DNA of 64,000 nucleotides. Origin: Neptunomonas japonica DSM 18939 (lineage in GTDB: Bacteria; Pseudomonadota; Gammaproteobacteria; Pseudomonadales; Balneatricaceae). Position 1 is the stretch's first letter; the number at the start of each line of letters is the position of its first letter. The stretch covers positions 1-64,000 of the forward strand of contig NZ_AUGR01000019.1 in the NCBI RefSeq assembly GCF_000422765.1, given 5' to 3'. Position numbers and translations under genes: made by a program. Positions 1-9,600 of the stretch are shown one piece after another. The notes under the pieces were generated by a model. That model saw nothing but the letters and a program-made list of their open reading frames with translations, made no database searches and was not told the DNA's origin.

Positions 1-110
1 ATCCTGATAAAGCTTTTGTAGCTTCGTCCTGACAAGCGCCCACACGAATTATCTGACCAATCTGTTAAAGAGCGCTTGAACGTGTCGTTCAAGTGAGGCG
101 CATATTCTAC
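1..110 (-). promoter_or_regulatory. rRNA operon leader with boxB-like hairpin and boxA (operon continues off the left edge)
   Basis: Read on the minus strand, a perfect 8-bp hairpin (CTTGAACG/CGTTCAAG, 75-93) is followed by CTCTTTAACA (63-72), which matches the boxA antitermination element of enterobacterial rrn leaders. The boxB-then-boxA order is that of rrn leaders, and the sequence after it also resembles the E. coli rrn leader. The 16S gene itself is not in the window; I infer that it begins just left of position 1. Confidence 0.8.
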
Positions 111-131
111 CGAACGCCTCGCTGGTGTCAA
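104..131 (-). promoter_or_regulatory. rRNA operon promoter P2 (proximal)
   Basis: On the minus strand there is a consensus -35 TTGACA (126-131), a 16-bp spacer and a -10 TAGAAT (104-109), followed by a GC-rich discriminator (ATGCGCCTC). A GC-rich discriminator is typical of growth-rate- and ppGpp-controlled stable-RNA promoters. It reads into the boxB/boxA leader. Confidence 0.8.
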
Positions 132-290
132 CCTTTATTTTGCAACTTTCTGAAACTCATTTGGCTGCAAAACCAGACACCAACTACTAATCTAAAAACC
201 TTGAAAATATGTTAATTATCAAGAACTTAAAAACCAGCACCTTCTCATCTAAGCCACCCTTTTGAGGGGCTTCCTTGGGAAGAGGTGCGC

Positions 291-318
291 ATTCTACAGA
301 CACCTCTAAAGGAGTCAA
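291..318 (-). promoter_or_regulatory. rRNA operon promoter P1 (distal)
   Basis: The minus strand carries -35 TTGACT (313-318), a 16-bp spacer and -10 TAGAAT (291-296) with a GC-rich discriminator (GCGCACCTC). It lies 187 bp upstream of the second, near-identical promoter, so this is the usual tandem P1/P2 layout of rRNA operons. Confidence 0.75.
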
Positions 319-377
319 CAGCAAACATCAAATAAAGTTATTTTTTGCACAAACAGCTCACCGACCATCTTATGAAT

Positions 378-449
<72 letters not shown>

Positions 450-528
450 GTCTAATCAGAAACACTAAGAAGCGTAATTAGATTTAGCGAAAGCGGAATA
501 TGATATGAAATTCAATAGAAGGATAATA

Positions 529-615
529 TGGTGCCCGGAGCCGGAATTGAACCGGCACGCTCTTTCAAGCGCAAGATTTTAAGTCTTGTGTGTCTACCAA
601 TTTCACCATCCGGGC
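529..615 (-). tRNA. tRNA-Leu (anticodon UAA)
   Basis: The minus strand folds as an 87-nt class II tRNA. The acceptor stem GCCCGGA/TCCGGGC is followed by an encoded CCA (529-531). The anticodon loop CTTAAAA gives UAA, there is a long variable arm, and the T loop is GGTTCAATTCC. It lies just upstream of the rRNA promoters on the same strand and has its own promoter. Confidence 0.95.
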
Positions 616-706
616 TGGATGCTCTAATGCAAGCTTCTGCTAGAGTAAAGAACAGAATTTAAGCGCTTGGCTTGTTTAATATTCTGTGTCTCAATGAGAT
701 GCGCGT

Positions 707-734
707 ATTATGCGAATATTTAAAATTATTACAA
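707..734 (-). promoter_or_regulatory. Candidate tRNA-Leu promoter
   Basis: The minus strand shows -35 TTGTAA (729-734), a 16-bp spacer, -10 CATAAT (707-712) and a GC-rich discriminator (ACGCGCATCTC). The design is like the two rRNA promoters and it reads into the tRNA-Leu gene about 90 bp downstream. Confidence 0.6.
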
Positions 735-839
735 GTGTTTTATTTCAAAATCTTAGAAAAAATTTAAGAATTATTACTAACGCTGATTTTCTAGTCAGTT
801 GTATACCAATCCGAGAGCATTATTCACCGTAATATCCTA

Positions 840-1340
840 TTATTTTAGCAACTTACTGAGATCATCTAAACCTTGACCAATCGCACTTTTCATCTCTTTT
901 TGCTGTTCGTTCAATAACTTCGTTCGTGCAGCCAATGCTTTATCAGCTTCACCGCTCAATGATAATAAAGCTTCAGAACTAGAAATACTTTCCTGAAAAA
1001 CACCATTTTTTAAAATTTCGCGCTGCACCTTAATGCTCTCTTCTTCAACCTCCCCTTGATCAGTAACATGCTCAAGGAAGCTATTCACAGCAATAGATAA
1101 ATCTTTCACTATTTGCACATCTGGTTTTTCCAAATTCCGAGTCACCTTTGCTCTTAACTCAGGTATTTCAGGAATACGCAAAATGCTTCCTTTGCGAACT
1201 TTACTCAGATCACGCAATTGAGGGTTAGCTTTGAGAATTTTGCTTTCAACATTTTTACGCTGATGCGCGGTTAGACCGGCAAAAAGATTATCAGCTATCT
1301 CGGTAATACTGGATTCACCACGAAAGGTTGCGATAGACAT
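840..1340 (-). CDS. LysM-like small protein at the end of the eCIS operon
   Basis: This 166-residue protein is the last gene of the eCIS operon, only 11 bp after the beta-helix protein. Residues about 10-60 contain a LysM-like pattern: a helix, then ILKANPQLRDLSKVRKGSIL and IPE, resembling the 'xxxNPxL...Gxxl.iP' core of LysM modules. The rest is predicted to be helical and charged, ending in a possible amphipathic helix. There is no signal peptide or membrane segment. LysM-type folds are common in baseplate hub proteins, and the position suggests a structural or accessory role in the particle. I see no enzymatic motif, and the exact role is unknown. Confidence 0.7.
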   Translation of the reverse strand: MSIATFRGESSITEIADNLFAGLTAHQRKNVESKILKANPQLRDLSKVRKGSILRIPEIPELRAKVTRNLEKPDVQIVKDLSIAVNSFLEHVTDQGEVEEESIKVQREILKNGVFQESISSSEALLSLSGEADKALAARTKLLNEQQKEMKSAIGQGLDDLSKLLK

Positions 1341-1351
1341 AAATACTCTCC

Positions 1352-4300
1352 TTAAAAGCCAATAATATTTGTCAGATTAATATCTAAAGGCACCGAGCTA
1401 CCTTGAACAACAATGGGGCCTGTGCTTGTGTTTCCCATCACAATCGCTTTTCTGGAAAAAGGTTTAAGGTGTAACGAGTCTTGCTCTAATGCTCCAATTA
1501 AATAATTATTGCTGGCATTAATCGTAACGGCGCTAATATCAGCCAGTAAATACTGTTTACCTCCGTCCCCGCTAACTTCACAGTAGTTATCGGCAAACAG
1601 ACAACTCTGAACCTGCTGGCACTGATTAAGCACCACTTCTGTCAGCTGTCCTTTTAAATGATTACCACGAATAATGACCGATGCTGGCAACTGCATTACG
1701 ATTGATACGCTACTGGCTGTAAGCAGATACACCTGTTGAGCCTTTTCTGCGGTAATAAATGAAGCATCAGCCTGATATCGAAATGCTTCTTGCTGTGAAG
1801 ATACATTAAGTGCCTGCCATCTAATAGGTGTAGGCTTTTGGCTGCTATCACCGAGGCGTTCCACATGGTTTCCATCAAATGAAAGGCTATCCAAGGGTGG
1901 AATGATATGCACAGCATTCACTAGAGCCGAGCTGCTGATTCGATCTGGGCCAATCGCATAAAAGCGGTTACCCGCTACTCTAAGCTGCGTTATTGCGCCA
2001 GTACGCAGTGCATCAACACCTAGGCTAGTAATGGCCTGTACTGCCACATTGGAAATAACATTATCTAGGACATCACAACGTGTAATGCGGATCAACTGCA
2101 CTGCCGCAAAAGCTCGTTCTTCACTATGAACCTGTAATCCAAGATGATGACACCGATTCCCTCGTATCAGCATCAATTCAGCACTAGCATCTTCACTCAT
2201 GACCAAAGCGCCAAGGCCAATTTTTTCAATACTGTTATCTGTGATTGTAATGCCTTGCATTCGAGCATTAACCGCCACAGCATTGCCATCTAATAACGAT
2301 AAACTGTTAGCCGTAATACTAACCTGATCAATGGGGTCCGGGCCAAGTCCTTGTTGTAATACAACCCCATGACCACTCTTCTTACCGGCACCACTTATTT
2401 TATTATTTCTGATCGTTAAAGATCCCACACCAGCTCGTATACCATCACCGCTACTAGTTATCGTATTGTCAGTAATAATCATCTGAGAACGCTCTAACAC
2501 TGCTCCCGTGACAACAAGCGCGGCATCACTACCCGCTAGCATTAGATTTGTATCGATATGAGTGTTGCCAAAGTGCAGACTAATTGCATCAAAGCTTATT
2601 GCCCGCTGGCTACAGAACATCAGGTTTTTTTCTATGCAAAGCTCAGCACTCATCACAAAATTGCGCTTTCCCTTACTAACAGTGGCGATGCCACGTTCAG
2701 CAACAATGGCACATTGGCTAATATTTGCACCTAAAACCAAACCTGACAGGCCAATACCGATACTGGTACTACGCTCAACTGCAAGCCCAAGTATGTTGAT
2801 ATGATCAAGGTGTAGATCAACAACATTATGTGCAGCAATTACACTACTAGTACCCGACTTACCCGCCGACGCGATAGCCGTAAAGTTTTCAAGTGTTACA
2901 CCTTTGCAGTCCGCAATTTCCAAAATCTCACCTGGTTCAGTCCCCACCAGCAAAGAAGCCCACCCTTGACCTTTTACTGTCAACGAGCGTGCACCTGTCA
3001 TGCTTAAAGGACGATCGATATTATAAGTACCAATGTCCAAACAGATGGAACCTCCGGTATCTTTGATAGTGTCGATCGCCTGTTGAATAGTTGCTGTGCC
3101 ATTATTATGATTTTCGGCAGTCACACACACCGTACAACTACAATCCTCTCCATCAAGAATAGCGGGCCATAGAGTTCTAAAATCGGTTTCGTTATTAGGA
3201 AAATCAACACGCGCTAATCGTGTAAAGTGATGGTGTACGCCTAACGGAGCAGCCTTATCAAGCAGTTCAATACTGGCATCTGTGCTGCGTGCAGCAAATA
3301 CCCAGTGATCTCCACTTTTAAATTCACCGCCTGAAGGGTATAGGTCTGGGTTTGAGTCTAGATCAAAAGACACCACAATACCGTGCTCAAGAAATATAGC
3401 GCTGGCCGATGGCGGAATAAAGATATCGCCAGCACTGGACGGGCTATTTAAGTTATGAACGTCACTGCCATCTTCACGGCGTACTAAGCCTGATTGATCC
3501 CAACGAACAACCCGCGTATTACGTTTAGCATCTGTGGCATTATTACCGCCCACAGGAAAATGGCTAGAGTCTGCACTACTCGTAGGCTCAGCCGGTAAAG
3601 GCTGATCAAATGTAAGAGTACGGGCAGTCTCATCAACACCACCTCCTGTGCGAATACGACGTAGCTCACCTGGTAAGTTATTCAGCTCACGCCAGTCATC
3701 CGTCACTTCAACCCAATCGCCATCATTAAAACGCAGTAGGTCATCACGACCAATACTCTCTAGCGTGATTCTGTCACGCTCGGAGTTAATATGTGTCACA
3801 CGCGAAGCAACCGTAGCATTATCGCGAGACCATTTAAAAGTGGCGACACCCAAAGGCCCTCCTGTATGCACTTCAACCCGATAGAGTTGATTTTCTAACC
3901 CTCTATACCCGGCATCAGGAGATATCAAACATGGGTTACCTTCCTCTACTGGGGGTGCACTAATTGCCGTTGTTACGCGTCCAGCTGAAGGCGCTATTGC
4001 TTCACGCCAACCGGGAATATCTTCACCTAAGCTATCTCTTGAAATATTACCTACATCTTCCAACACCTTGACTTGCCATACTGTTTGTCGGCGTCCTGTG
4101 GTATCCACACCTATAGCTGATTCAATGAGATCGGGCTGCTGCAATGCGCTCACATCGCGCTGCCACACATCCACATACACTAGATGAGGTCCCCCGCCAG
4201 GTAATGCATCACGATCAAAGCTCGCAGATGGATAAGCACGTCGATAAGGCTGACGAGTAAAATCAACGTTGGCAGTACCGTTCAGTTCTGCTAGTTGTGC

Positions 4301-4594
4301 ATTCCAAACATAGGGTGGACCACCATGATTTTCTGCTAACAAGCCATCAACATAGATACGCCCAGCGCCAATACTCAGCGCGCCACCCGTTGCCTCAATA
4401 AGAAAACCATCATGTGTTGTGCGTGGAACAACACTGCCATTGAATGTATCTAGCGTGCCTGCCTGTAGTCGGCGCGCCAATTGCGCAACCCACTCGTTCC
4501 AATCAGAGTCCAATTGGACACGGCCTTGCTGCATGACAACGCCCAAGAAATCCTTACGGGCATCAAAACGAATGCGGCTTAGATCGAAAGTCAT
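1352..4594 (-). CDS. DUF6519 / right-handed beta-helix protein, candidate tail fibre or receptor-binding protein
   Basis: This is a 1080-residue protein. The N-terminal part (about 1-480) matches the DUF6519 family of phage-tail-like loci, with the opening pattern DLSRIRFDARKDF and VQLDSDWNEW. From about 500 to 960 it is built of repeated short units of the 'I.xNxI...g' type (NNTITSSGDGI, NNKISGAG, NRCHHLG), typical of a pectate-lyase or NosD-like right-handed beta-helix. The CTVCVTAENHNNGTATIQQA segment resembles the start of a pectate-lyase-like fold. It follows the gpI-like gene by 13 bp. By position and fold it is the best candidate for the surface-binding fibre. No hydrolase motif is certain, so glycan cleavage remains possible but unsupported. 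Confidence 0.8.
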   Translation of the reverse strand: MTFDLSRIRFDARKDFLGVVMQQGRVQLDSDWNEWVAQLARRLQAGTLDTFNGSVVPRTTHDGFLIEATGGALSIGAGRIYVDGLLAENHGGPPYVWNAQLAELNGTANVDFTRQPYRRAYPSASFDRDALPGGGPHLVYVDVWQRDVSALQQPDLIESAIGVDTTGRRQTVWQVKVLEDVGNISRDSLGEDIPGWREAIAPSAGRVTTAISAPPVEEGNPCLISPDAGYRGLENQLYRVEVHTGGPLGVATFKWSRDNATVASRVTHINSERDRITLESIGRDDLLRFNDGDWVEVTDDWRELNNLPGELRRIRTGGGVDETARTLTFDQPLPAEPTSSADSSHFPVGGNNATDAKRNTRVVRWDQSGLVRREDGSDVHNLNSPSSAGDIFIPPSASAIFLEHGIVVSFDLDSNPDLYPSGGEFKSGDHWVFAARSTDASIELLDKAAPLGVHHHFTRLARVDFPNNETDFRTLWPAILDGEDCSCTVCVTAENHNNGTATIQQAIDTIKDTGGSICLDIGTYNIDRPLSMTGARSLTVKGQGWASLLVGTEPGEILEIADCKGVTLENFTAIASAGKSGTSSVIAAHNVVDLHLDHINILGLAVERSTSIGIGLSGLVLGANISQCAIVAERGIATVSKGKRNFVMSAELCIEKNLMFCSQRAISFDAISLHFGNTHIDTNLMLAGSDAALVVTGAVLERSQMIITDNTITSSGDGIRAGVGSLTIRNNKISGAGKKSGHGVVLQQGLGPDPIDQVSITANSLSLLDGNAVAVNARMQGITITDNSIEKIGLGALVMSEDASAELMLIRGNRCHHLGLQVHSEERAFAAVQLIRITRCDVLDNVISNVAVQAITSLGVDALRTGAITQLRVAGNRFYAIGPDRISSSALVNAVHIIPPLDSLSFDGNHVERLGDSSQKPTPIRWQALNVSSQQEAFRYQADASFITAEKAQQVYLLTASSVSIVMQLPASVIIRGNHLKGQLTEVVLNQCQQVQSCLFADNYCEVSGDGGKQYLLADISAVTINASNNYLIGALEQDSLHLKPFSRKAIVMGNTSTGPIVVQGSSVPLDINLTNIIGF

Positions 4595-4607
4595 AATCTG
4601 TACTCCC

Positions 4608-6683
4608 TCACGATTCGTAAAAAATTCCGGCGTTCATGCCTACCCGCAAATATTCTGCCAAACGAATATGCAGGTTAGTTTCACGCTGAGAAGCATATAA
4701 ATGGTGAAATGCACCCATTTCACTTTCATCATCTGCACCACTCGCAATTTGATCTACAGTGCTGCTGGATAGCTGACCATAAGTAGCCGTACCGTAATGA
4801 AGAGAAGTAAAATGCGGAACAATACTCTGCTCAGTCTGTAGCGAATCAGGTTGGCAACGATAACGTGCAGGCACAATCGAATTAAATGGCAGCCAAGAGA
4901 AGCGCACACACCCCGCTTGTTTACGCTCTACCCTAACGGGACTGACCCAACTATCGCCACTAGCAAGTGCTGAAACTAAAATACTATTTGATACTAATGA
5001 AAACTCACTCGCATGCACCTTGCCCACCACCGTACAAGCAACCAGTGATAACTCTGCTCCCGGTGCTTCACCATCAACCGCAGCAAAAGCGACATTTTCT
5101 GGCATGTTCGCATCGATAAAACTATCTTCTGCATGTACTTGGCTACGCGCATGCGTTCTAACGGCACCAATAATTGAGCGATCAACCTGTACTTTCAGCC
5201 CAGCAAGTGCGCTCTCTAGACTCGCCTCACCACTGTGCTGTACAGAACCATCAGTGTTTAATGTAATACCTGGAACTAATGTCGTGTGCAAAATATGAAG
5301 CTGAGAAAGAGCATTACCCAGCTCATCAGGAATCACTATCGGCGCACCACTCATTAACAGCCCATTTAGCGTGCAACCACTATTACTACCACCACGAATT
5401 ACCATCCCAGCCACTTCCAGCACGGGTCGACGATTATTCATTGCACGAATTTCCACATGACCATTTGCGACCACATTTATATCTAAGTTCTCGCTATAAC
5501 GGCTGTTATCAGTAATTTCAATGACACCATCACCACTAATATCCAATAACGCCGCGGCCAGTGTTGAGTGGTCATCCGGCACGCGTACTACTTGTGTACC
5601 CACTAAAGGCGTTAGCAAGCTTTCGCCACGCTCATATTCGCCACCACCCACATCCGTACTGAAACCTTCATACCACGTCAAACGCACATCGACAGGATCA
5701 TTCACATCCGCCGGTAATGCTACGCGGCCAAGTACAGGATCGATGGCATAATTTCCTGAAGATGGAGGGCTATTTGCCCAGGTAGCACCCTCGTCGCTTA
5801 AGTTACATACACGAATTTTATCTCGTTCAATCATCACACCATCAATTCTCAGCACAACACTGGGCGCTGGGTTGTCCTGCGGCTCTCCAGCACTGGGGCG
5901 CTGGGCAACATAGCGTTCCAAATACCGGTTCATACGCCGCCGAGATAACGGCAGGGGAACATTATCTGGTTCAGCTAGATGACTAATGTCATCTTCTGCT
6001 TGCGGGTAATTGTATAAAGGTACGTCATAACCAAGCGGGTTTATGTAGTATCGATGCGGGCCCGCACGATAAGCAGGCGTTTGAGAACGTGGATAGGCTT
6101 TTATACGCCACAGGTGCAACCCGATATTCAGTATATTATGGCGCCCCAGAGACTCTACACGACGAACATTAATCGTCCGATTAGCCGTTTCAAATCCTGT
6201 TCCAATCCACTCTAGAGCTTCACTTTTACGCAGATCGGGTGATTGTAAATTATGCGGCCTTATATGATTCATATATTGCGTGGTATTAATACGCTGAAAA
6301 TATTCAACCACGCGCGCATCCCACGCCGTTACATCCCTTGCTAATTGTTCAAGCACCAGCGCTGTACCTTTACGCCGTCGTAATGCAATAGTATGTGCCA
6401 CTTCTGCACGTGGGCTTGCCACCTTAGCGACTACGCTATGTAAACTATGGTAGCCAATAAGGTCTCCTATATAAGGCACTATCCAGTCGGCACACGTCTC
6501 AATAAAGAGGTCATCGTAAAGCTGATCTAGGCTCTCCTCTGCCACATCAATTTGCTCTGCTAACACAACAACTAACTCTTCTAACGGGCCACGTTCAAGA
6601 CCAAGAGACTTAGCCAATTCGGCATCACGGATACGATGAATCGCCGGTAACAATTCAAACAGTTTTTGTGCATCAAAACTCAT
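4608..6683 (-). CDS. Phage tail protein I-like baseplate protein (eCIS)
   Basis: This is a 691-residue protein. Its N terminus (about 1-200) has the P2 gpI-like pattern found in tail-like loci: FELLPAIHRIRDAE, then a helical segment and DWIVPYIGDLIGYHSL, RRRKGTA and a trailing Trp-rich section. The remainder is beta-rich with a likely small beta-helix region (about 370-520). It overlaps the upstream baseplate gene by 4 bp, which suggests translational coupling. In P2, gpI sits at the baseplate edge next to gpJ and the tail fibre. The same order (J, J, I, fibre) is seen here, so it probably links the wedge to the DUF6519 protein. Confidence 0.82.
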   Translation of the reverse strand: MSFDAQKLFELLPAIHRIRDAELAKSLGLERGPLEELVVVLAEQIDVAEESLDQLYDDLFIETCADWIVPYIGDLIGYHSLHSVVAKVASPRAEVAHTIALRRRKGTALVLEQLARDVTAWDARVVEYFQRINTTQYMNHIRPHNLQSPDLRKSEALEWIGTGFETANRTINVRRVESLGRHNILNIGLHLWRIKAYPRSQTPAYRAGPHRYYINPLGYDVPLYNYPQAEDDISHLAEPDNVPLPLSRRRMNRYLERYVAQRPSAGEPQDNPAPSVVLRIDGVMIERDKIRVCNLSDEGATWANSPPSSGNYAIDPVLGRVALPADVNDPVDVRLTWYEGFSTDVGGGEYERGESLLTPLVGTQVVRVPDDHSTLAAALLDISGDGVIEITDNSRYSENLDINVVANGHVEIRAMNNRRPVLEVAGMVIRGGSNSGCTLNGLLMSGAPIVIPDELGNALSQLHILHTTLVPGITLNTDGSVQHSGEASLESALAGLKVQVDRSIIGAVRTHARSQVHAEDSFIDANMPENVAFAAVDGEAPGAELSLVACTVVGKVHASEFSLVSNSILVSALASGDSWVSPVRVERKQAGCVRFSWLPFNSIVPARYRCQPDSLQTEQSIVPHFTSLHYGTATYGQLSSSTVDQIASGADDESEMGAFHHLYASQRETNLHIRLAEYLRVGMNAGIFYES

Positions 6684-9600
6684 GGCAGCACCTCCAACTC
6701 TATTTCATCCGATATCGTTAGCATTTCGGCGGGCAAAGGCTGCTCAAACAGAGAGGCGACCGGCAAGGATGCGAACAAACGCGGTTCAACAGAAGACGCC
6801 GCCGTTGAAAGGCGGTTCAGACGAGTAAGATGCACACCCTCTACCCCGCTTATAGCCTGCGCAACCGCGATGACTTCATCAGCGGATACTGTTTGCCCAA
6901 GGCTACGTTGAGCAAAACCAAAATGGGTACGCAAAGCAGCATCAACGCTATCAAGCACCCTTTCTACTTCATGCCCTGCCTGCACTTTGATTGATAAACG
7001 GCAACGAAAACGCACATGCGAAAAGTTAGTAATTCGTAATGGTACTAAAGGGTCTCCGTATGTGGTTAATGCATCACGTAAATTACGAAACGTATCACTA
7101 CTTTCAGGAACAAGTGCTCCATCAATACCTGCGATGGTTAGGAACATACCCCGGGCAGGGCCCACCGAAATCCACAAAGCATGCGCCTTATCAATACCAG
7201 CAAAAGCACGTGAAAAATTAGCGTAATCATTTTCTGAAACAACACGTTCAATCGTAAGCACCGTCAGTGGGGCATTGCTTCGAGCTCGTAATAATGACTC
7301 AACATTCTCGCCACCGGTAGCCGCTTCAGGGTTAACTACTTCACTTACTCCGAGAGGGCGTGATAGTAAGGTTGTCAGTTGGCCGGTTTCAATATTACCC
7401 GCCGTACCAATACCTTTACGGTAGCTAGCCCTCACATTACTCTCGCCACTGGGTAAACGCGCACCTTCACTGCCATCACCAAAATTTATCTTTGTAACTG
7501 CATCATCACTGTGGAGCGTCTCATAGACTCGAGCATTTGGGGGTGCGCCATGTAACATAGGCACTTCTGACCACAGAACATCATTGACCCGCAGCTCTAA
7601 TGTTGAACTGCGCCCGCTAGGCGTGTTGGCACTGATATAAGTCAGCGGTTTCTGATTCAGCACGAAGCTTTGATCAGCCCGGCCACCATCGCCACTGCCC
7701 AACATAACTTCAACCGATTCACCATGAGTGGCTGGAGCAACGTTGGCATTGATCCGTGAGCTACTTCTTGCGTAAACATGCTGTGTCGCACTTGTTAATT
7801 TTAAATAGCTGCGATCACGATCACGCGTCACTGCATCATCGCTATCCGCTAAAAAGATGACTTCAGAGATAACGGCGTCTTCTTCACGCTCAGTATCCAG
7901 CATAAAATCTGCACCGCTGAGTTCCACCTGTCCGATACAAGCATCTCGGTCTTTCAACGTCAGCTGAAATCTAATACCTCTTCTGCCTATTAGCCGTGCA
8001 AAACCTCTGGGGGATATATAGCTGGGTGTACCGCTATTCAAGCGCAGTGGTGCTACCATTAGCATCAGGCTATCGCCTTCTACTAACGGCCGCTCTGTAC
8101 CGTCTTCACAGTACAGTACAAGGTTCATAATGCCTCTTGCCATGACAATTCGCTGACGTTTACCACTTATTGCGAGTGGTTGTTCAGGTATTAACGCTTC
8201 GACATGCCCGGCCAAGGCAATAGCCTCACCATAAACCGGAAAATCAAGTGGAACATGTGCAAGCGGTAGCTCTTCACTATCTACACGCACACTTAAACTA
8301 CGAACCGCATGTTCAAATTCGGTGGGTAAACGGCCCTCTGGCAATTCGCCTTTTAATCCTAGCCGAGTAGTTTGTCCTGACATTAAATATTCAGCGCGGC
8401 TCGCTGCCACCACGCTATTGATTTTATACAGCTCAATGGAATTAGGCACCGACAACAATGCCCAACTACCAGCGACCACCGAATCATGCACACGGCTCAG
8501 ATCAATCTCATCAGGGGTACGCACTAACGGAGCTCGACGGCCAGAAGTGACCACGATTTTACCTACAAGAGCCCGATCTACATCAACAACAATACTTTGA
8601 TAAGCAGCCTCAGCAGCATGTCGAGGTGCATTCAGTAGCGCCTCGGCATCTTCAACCATTGGTAATAGCTGCTCAACCAACTCAAGCGGCACCTGCAAGG
8701 ATGTTGGCATAATCGACTCTATTTGAGCCATCATACTACCTGAAGCAGATTCACTAATGGGAGGGCCTCCTGCACGCATAACCCCAACCGCTGCAAAATG
8801 GCGCGCAACTTCGGCAATGCTTTCAGGGGTAGCAGGCGGGAAAGGTGCAGGCAAATTACGCGCAATGGTCACGGCTGTACTAACAAGCGCAGCAACATCA
8901 GCGGTCGCCGCTGCTCCCAATGCAGCCACCCCTGCAGAATGAGTGAGCTCTTTCATCTCTACAGCAGCATCACCTAATGCCGCTAATGCCTCTGCGGGAT
9001 TAAGCAACGCAGCTGTATCAGTGATACCTGACTGTGCTTCGCGTGCCATTTTGGCAACATCTTGCCCTAATTTGGCAAACATAACACCAGCAGAACTAGC
9101 GATTTCATCCTGTAATTTTTGAACCAATTGAGCAATATCAGACCCGGCAGCAAACAGCCCTTCCGTCCACAGTTTCACGTCTGCAAATATCCCAGAAAGA
9201 TTAACTAAGTCTGCAAAATCTGCATTTGTGAGCTCCTCACCTATTGAGCTTCTTATCTGGTCAACCACTTCTCCCATGATAGATGCAGTAGAGCTCAAAT
9301 TAATAGTAGAGGGAATATTGCCAATTTCAGAAGAGGCTTGCTGCAATGCTGCAGTAGCCCCGGCCAATCCTTCATCCAAATTATCCAAAGCATTAACGGC
9401 ACTTTCGAACCAGTTATTACTACCTTCTAATTCATATTTTACATCTGTTATAGCCTGAACAGCCTCATCAACTGCGTCACTCCACACCTTCTCTAAACCC
9501 GGCAATACCGCTACTGGAAAGTTGCCCTGCCCAGTGCTCAACGTATTTATCAAATCATCTAAAACGGCTTTAGCAATATCAAGACGATGAATCAAACCTT

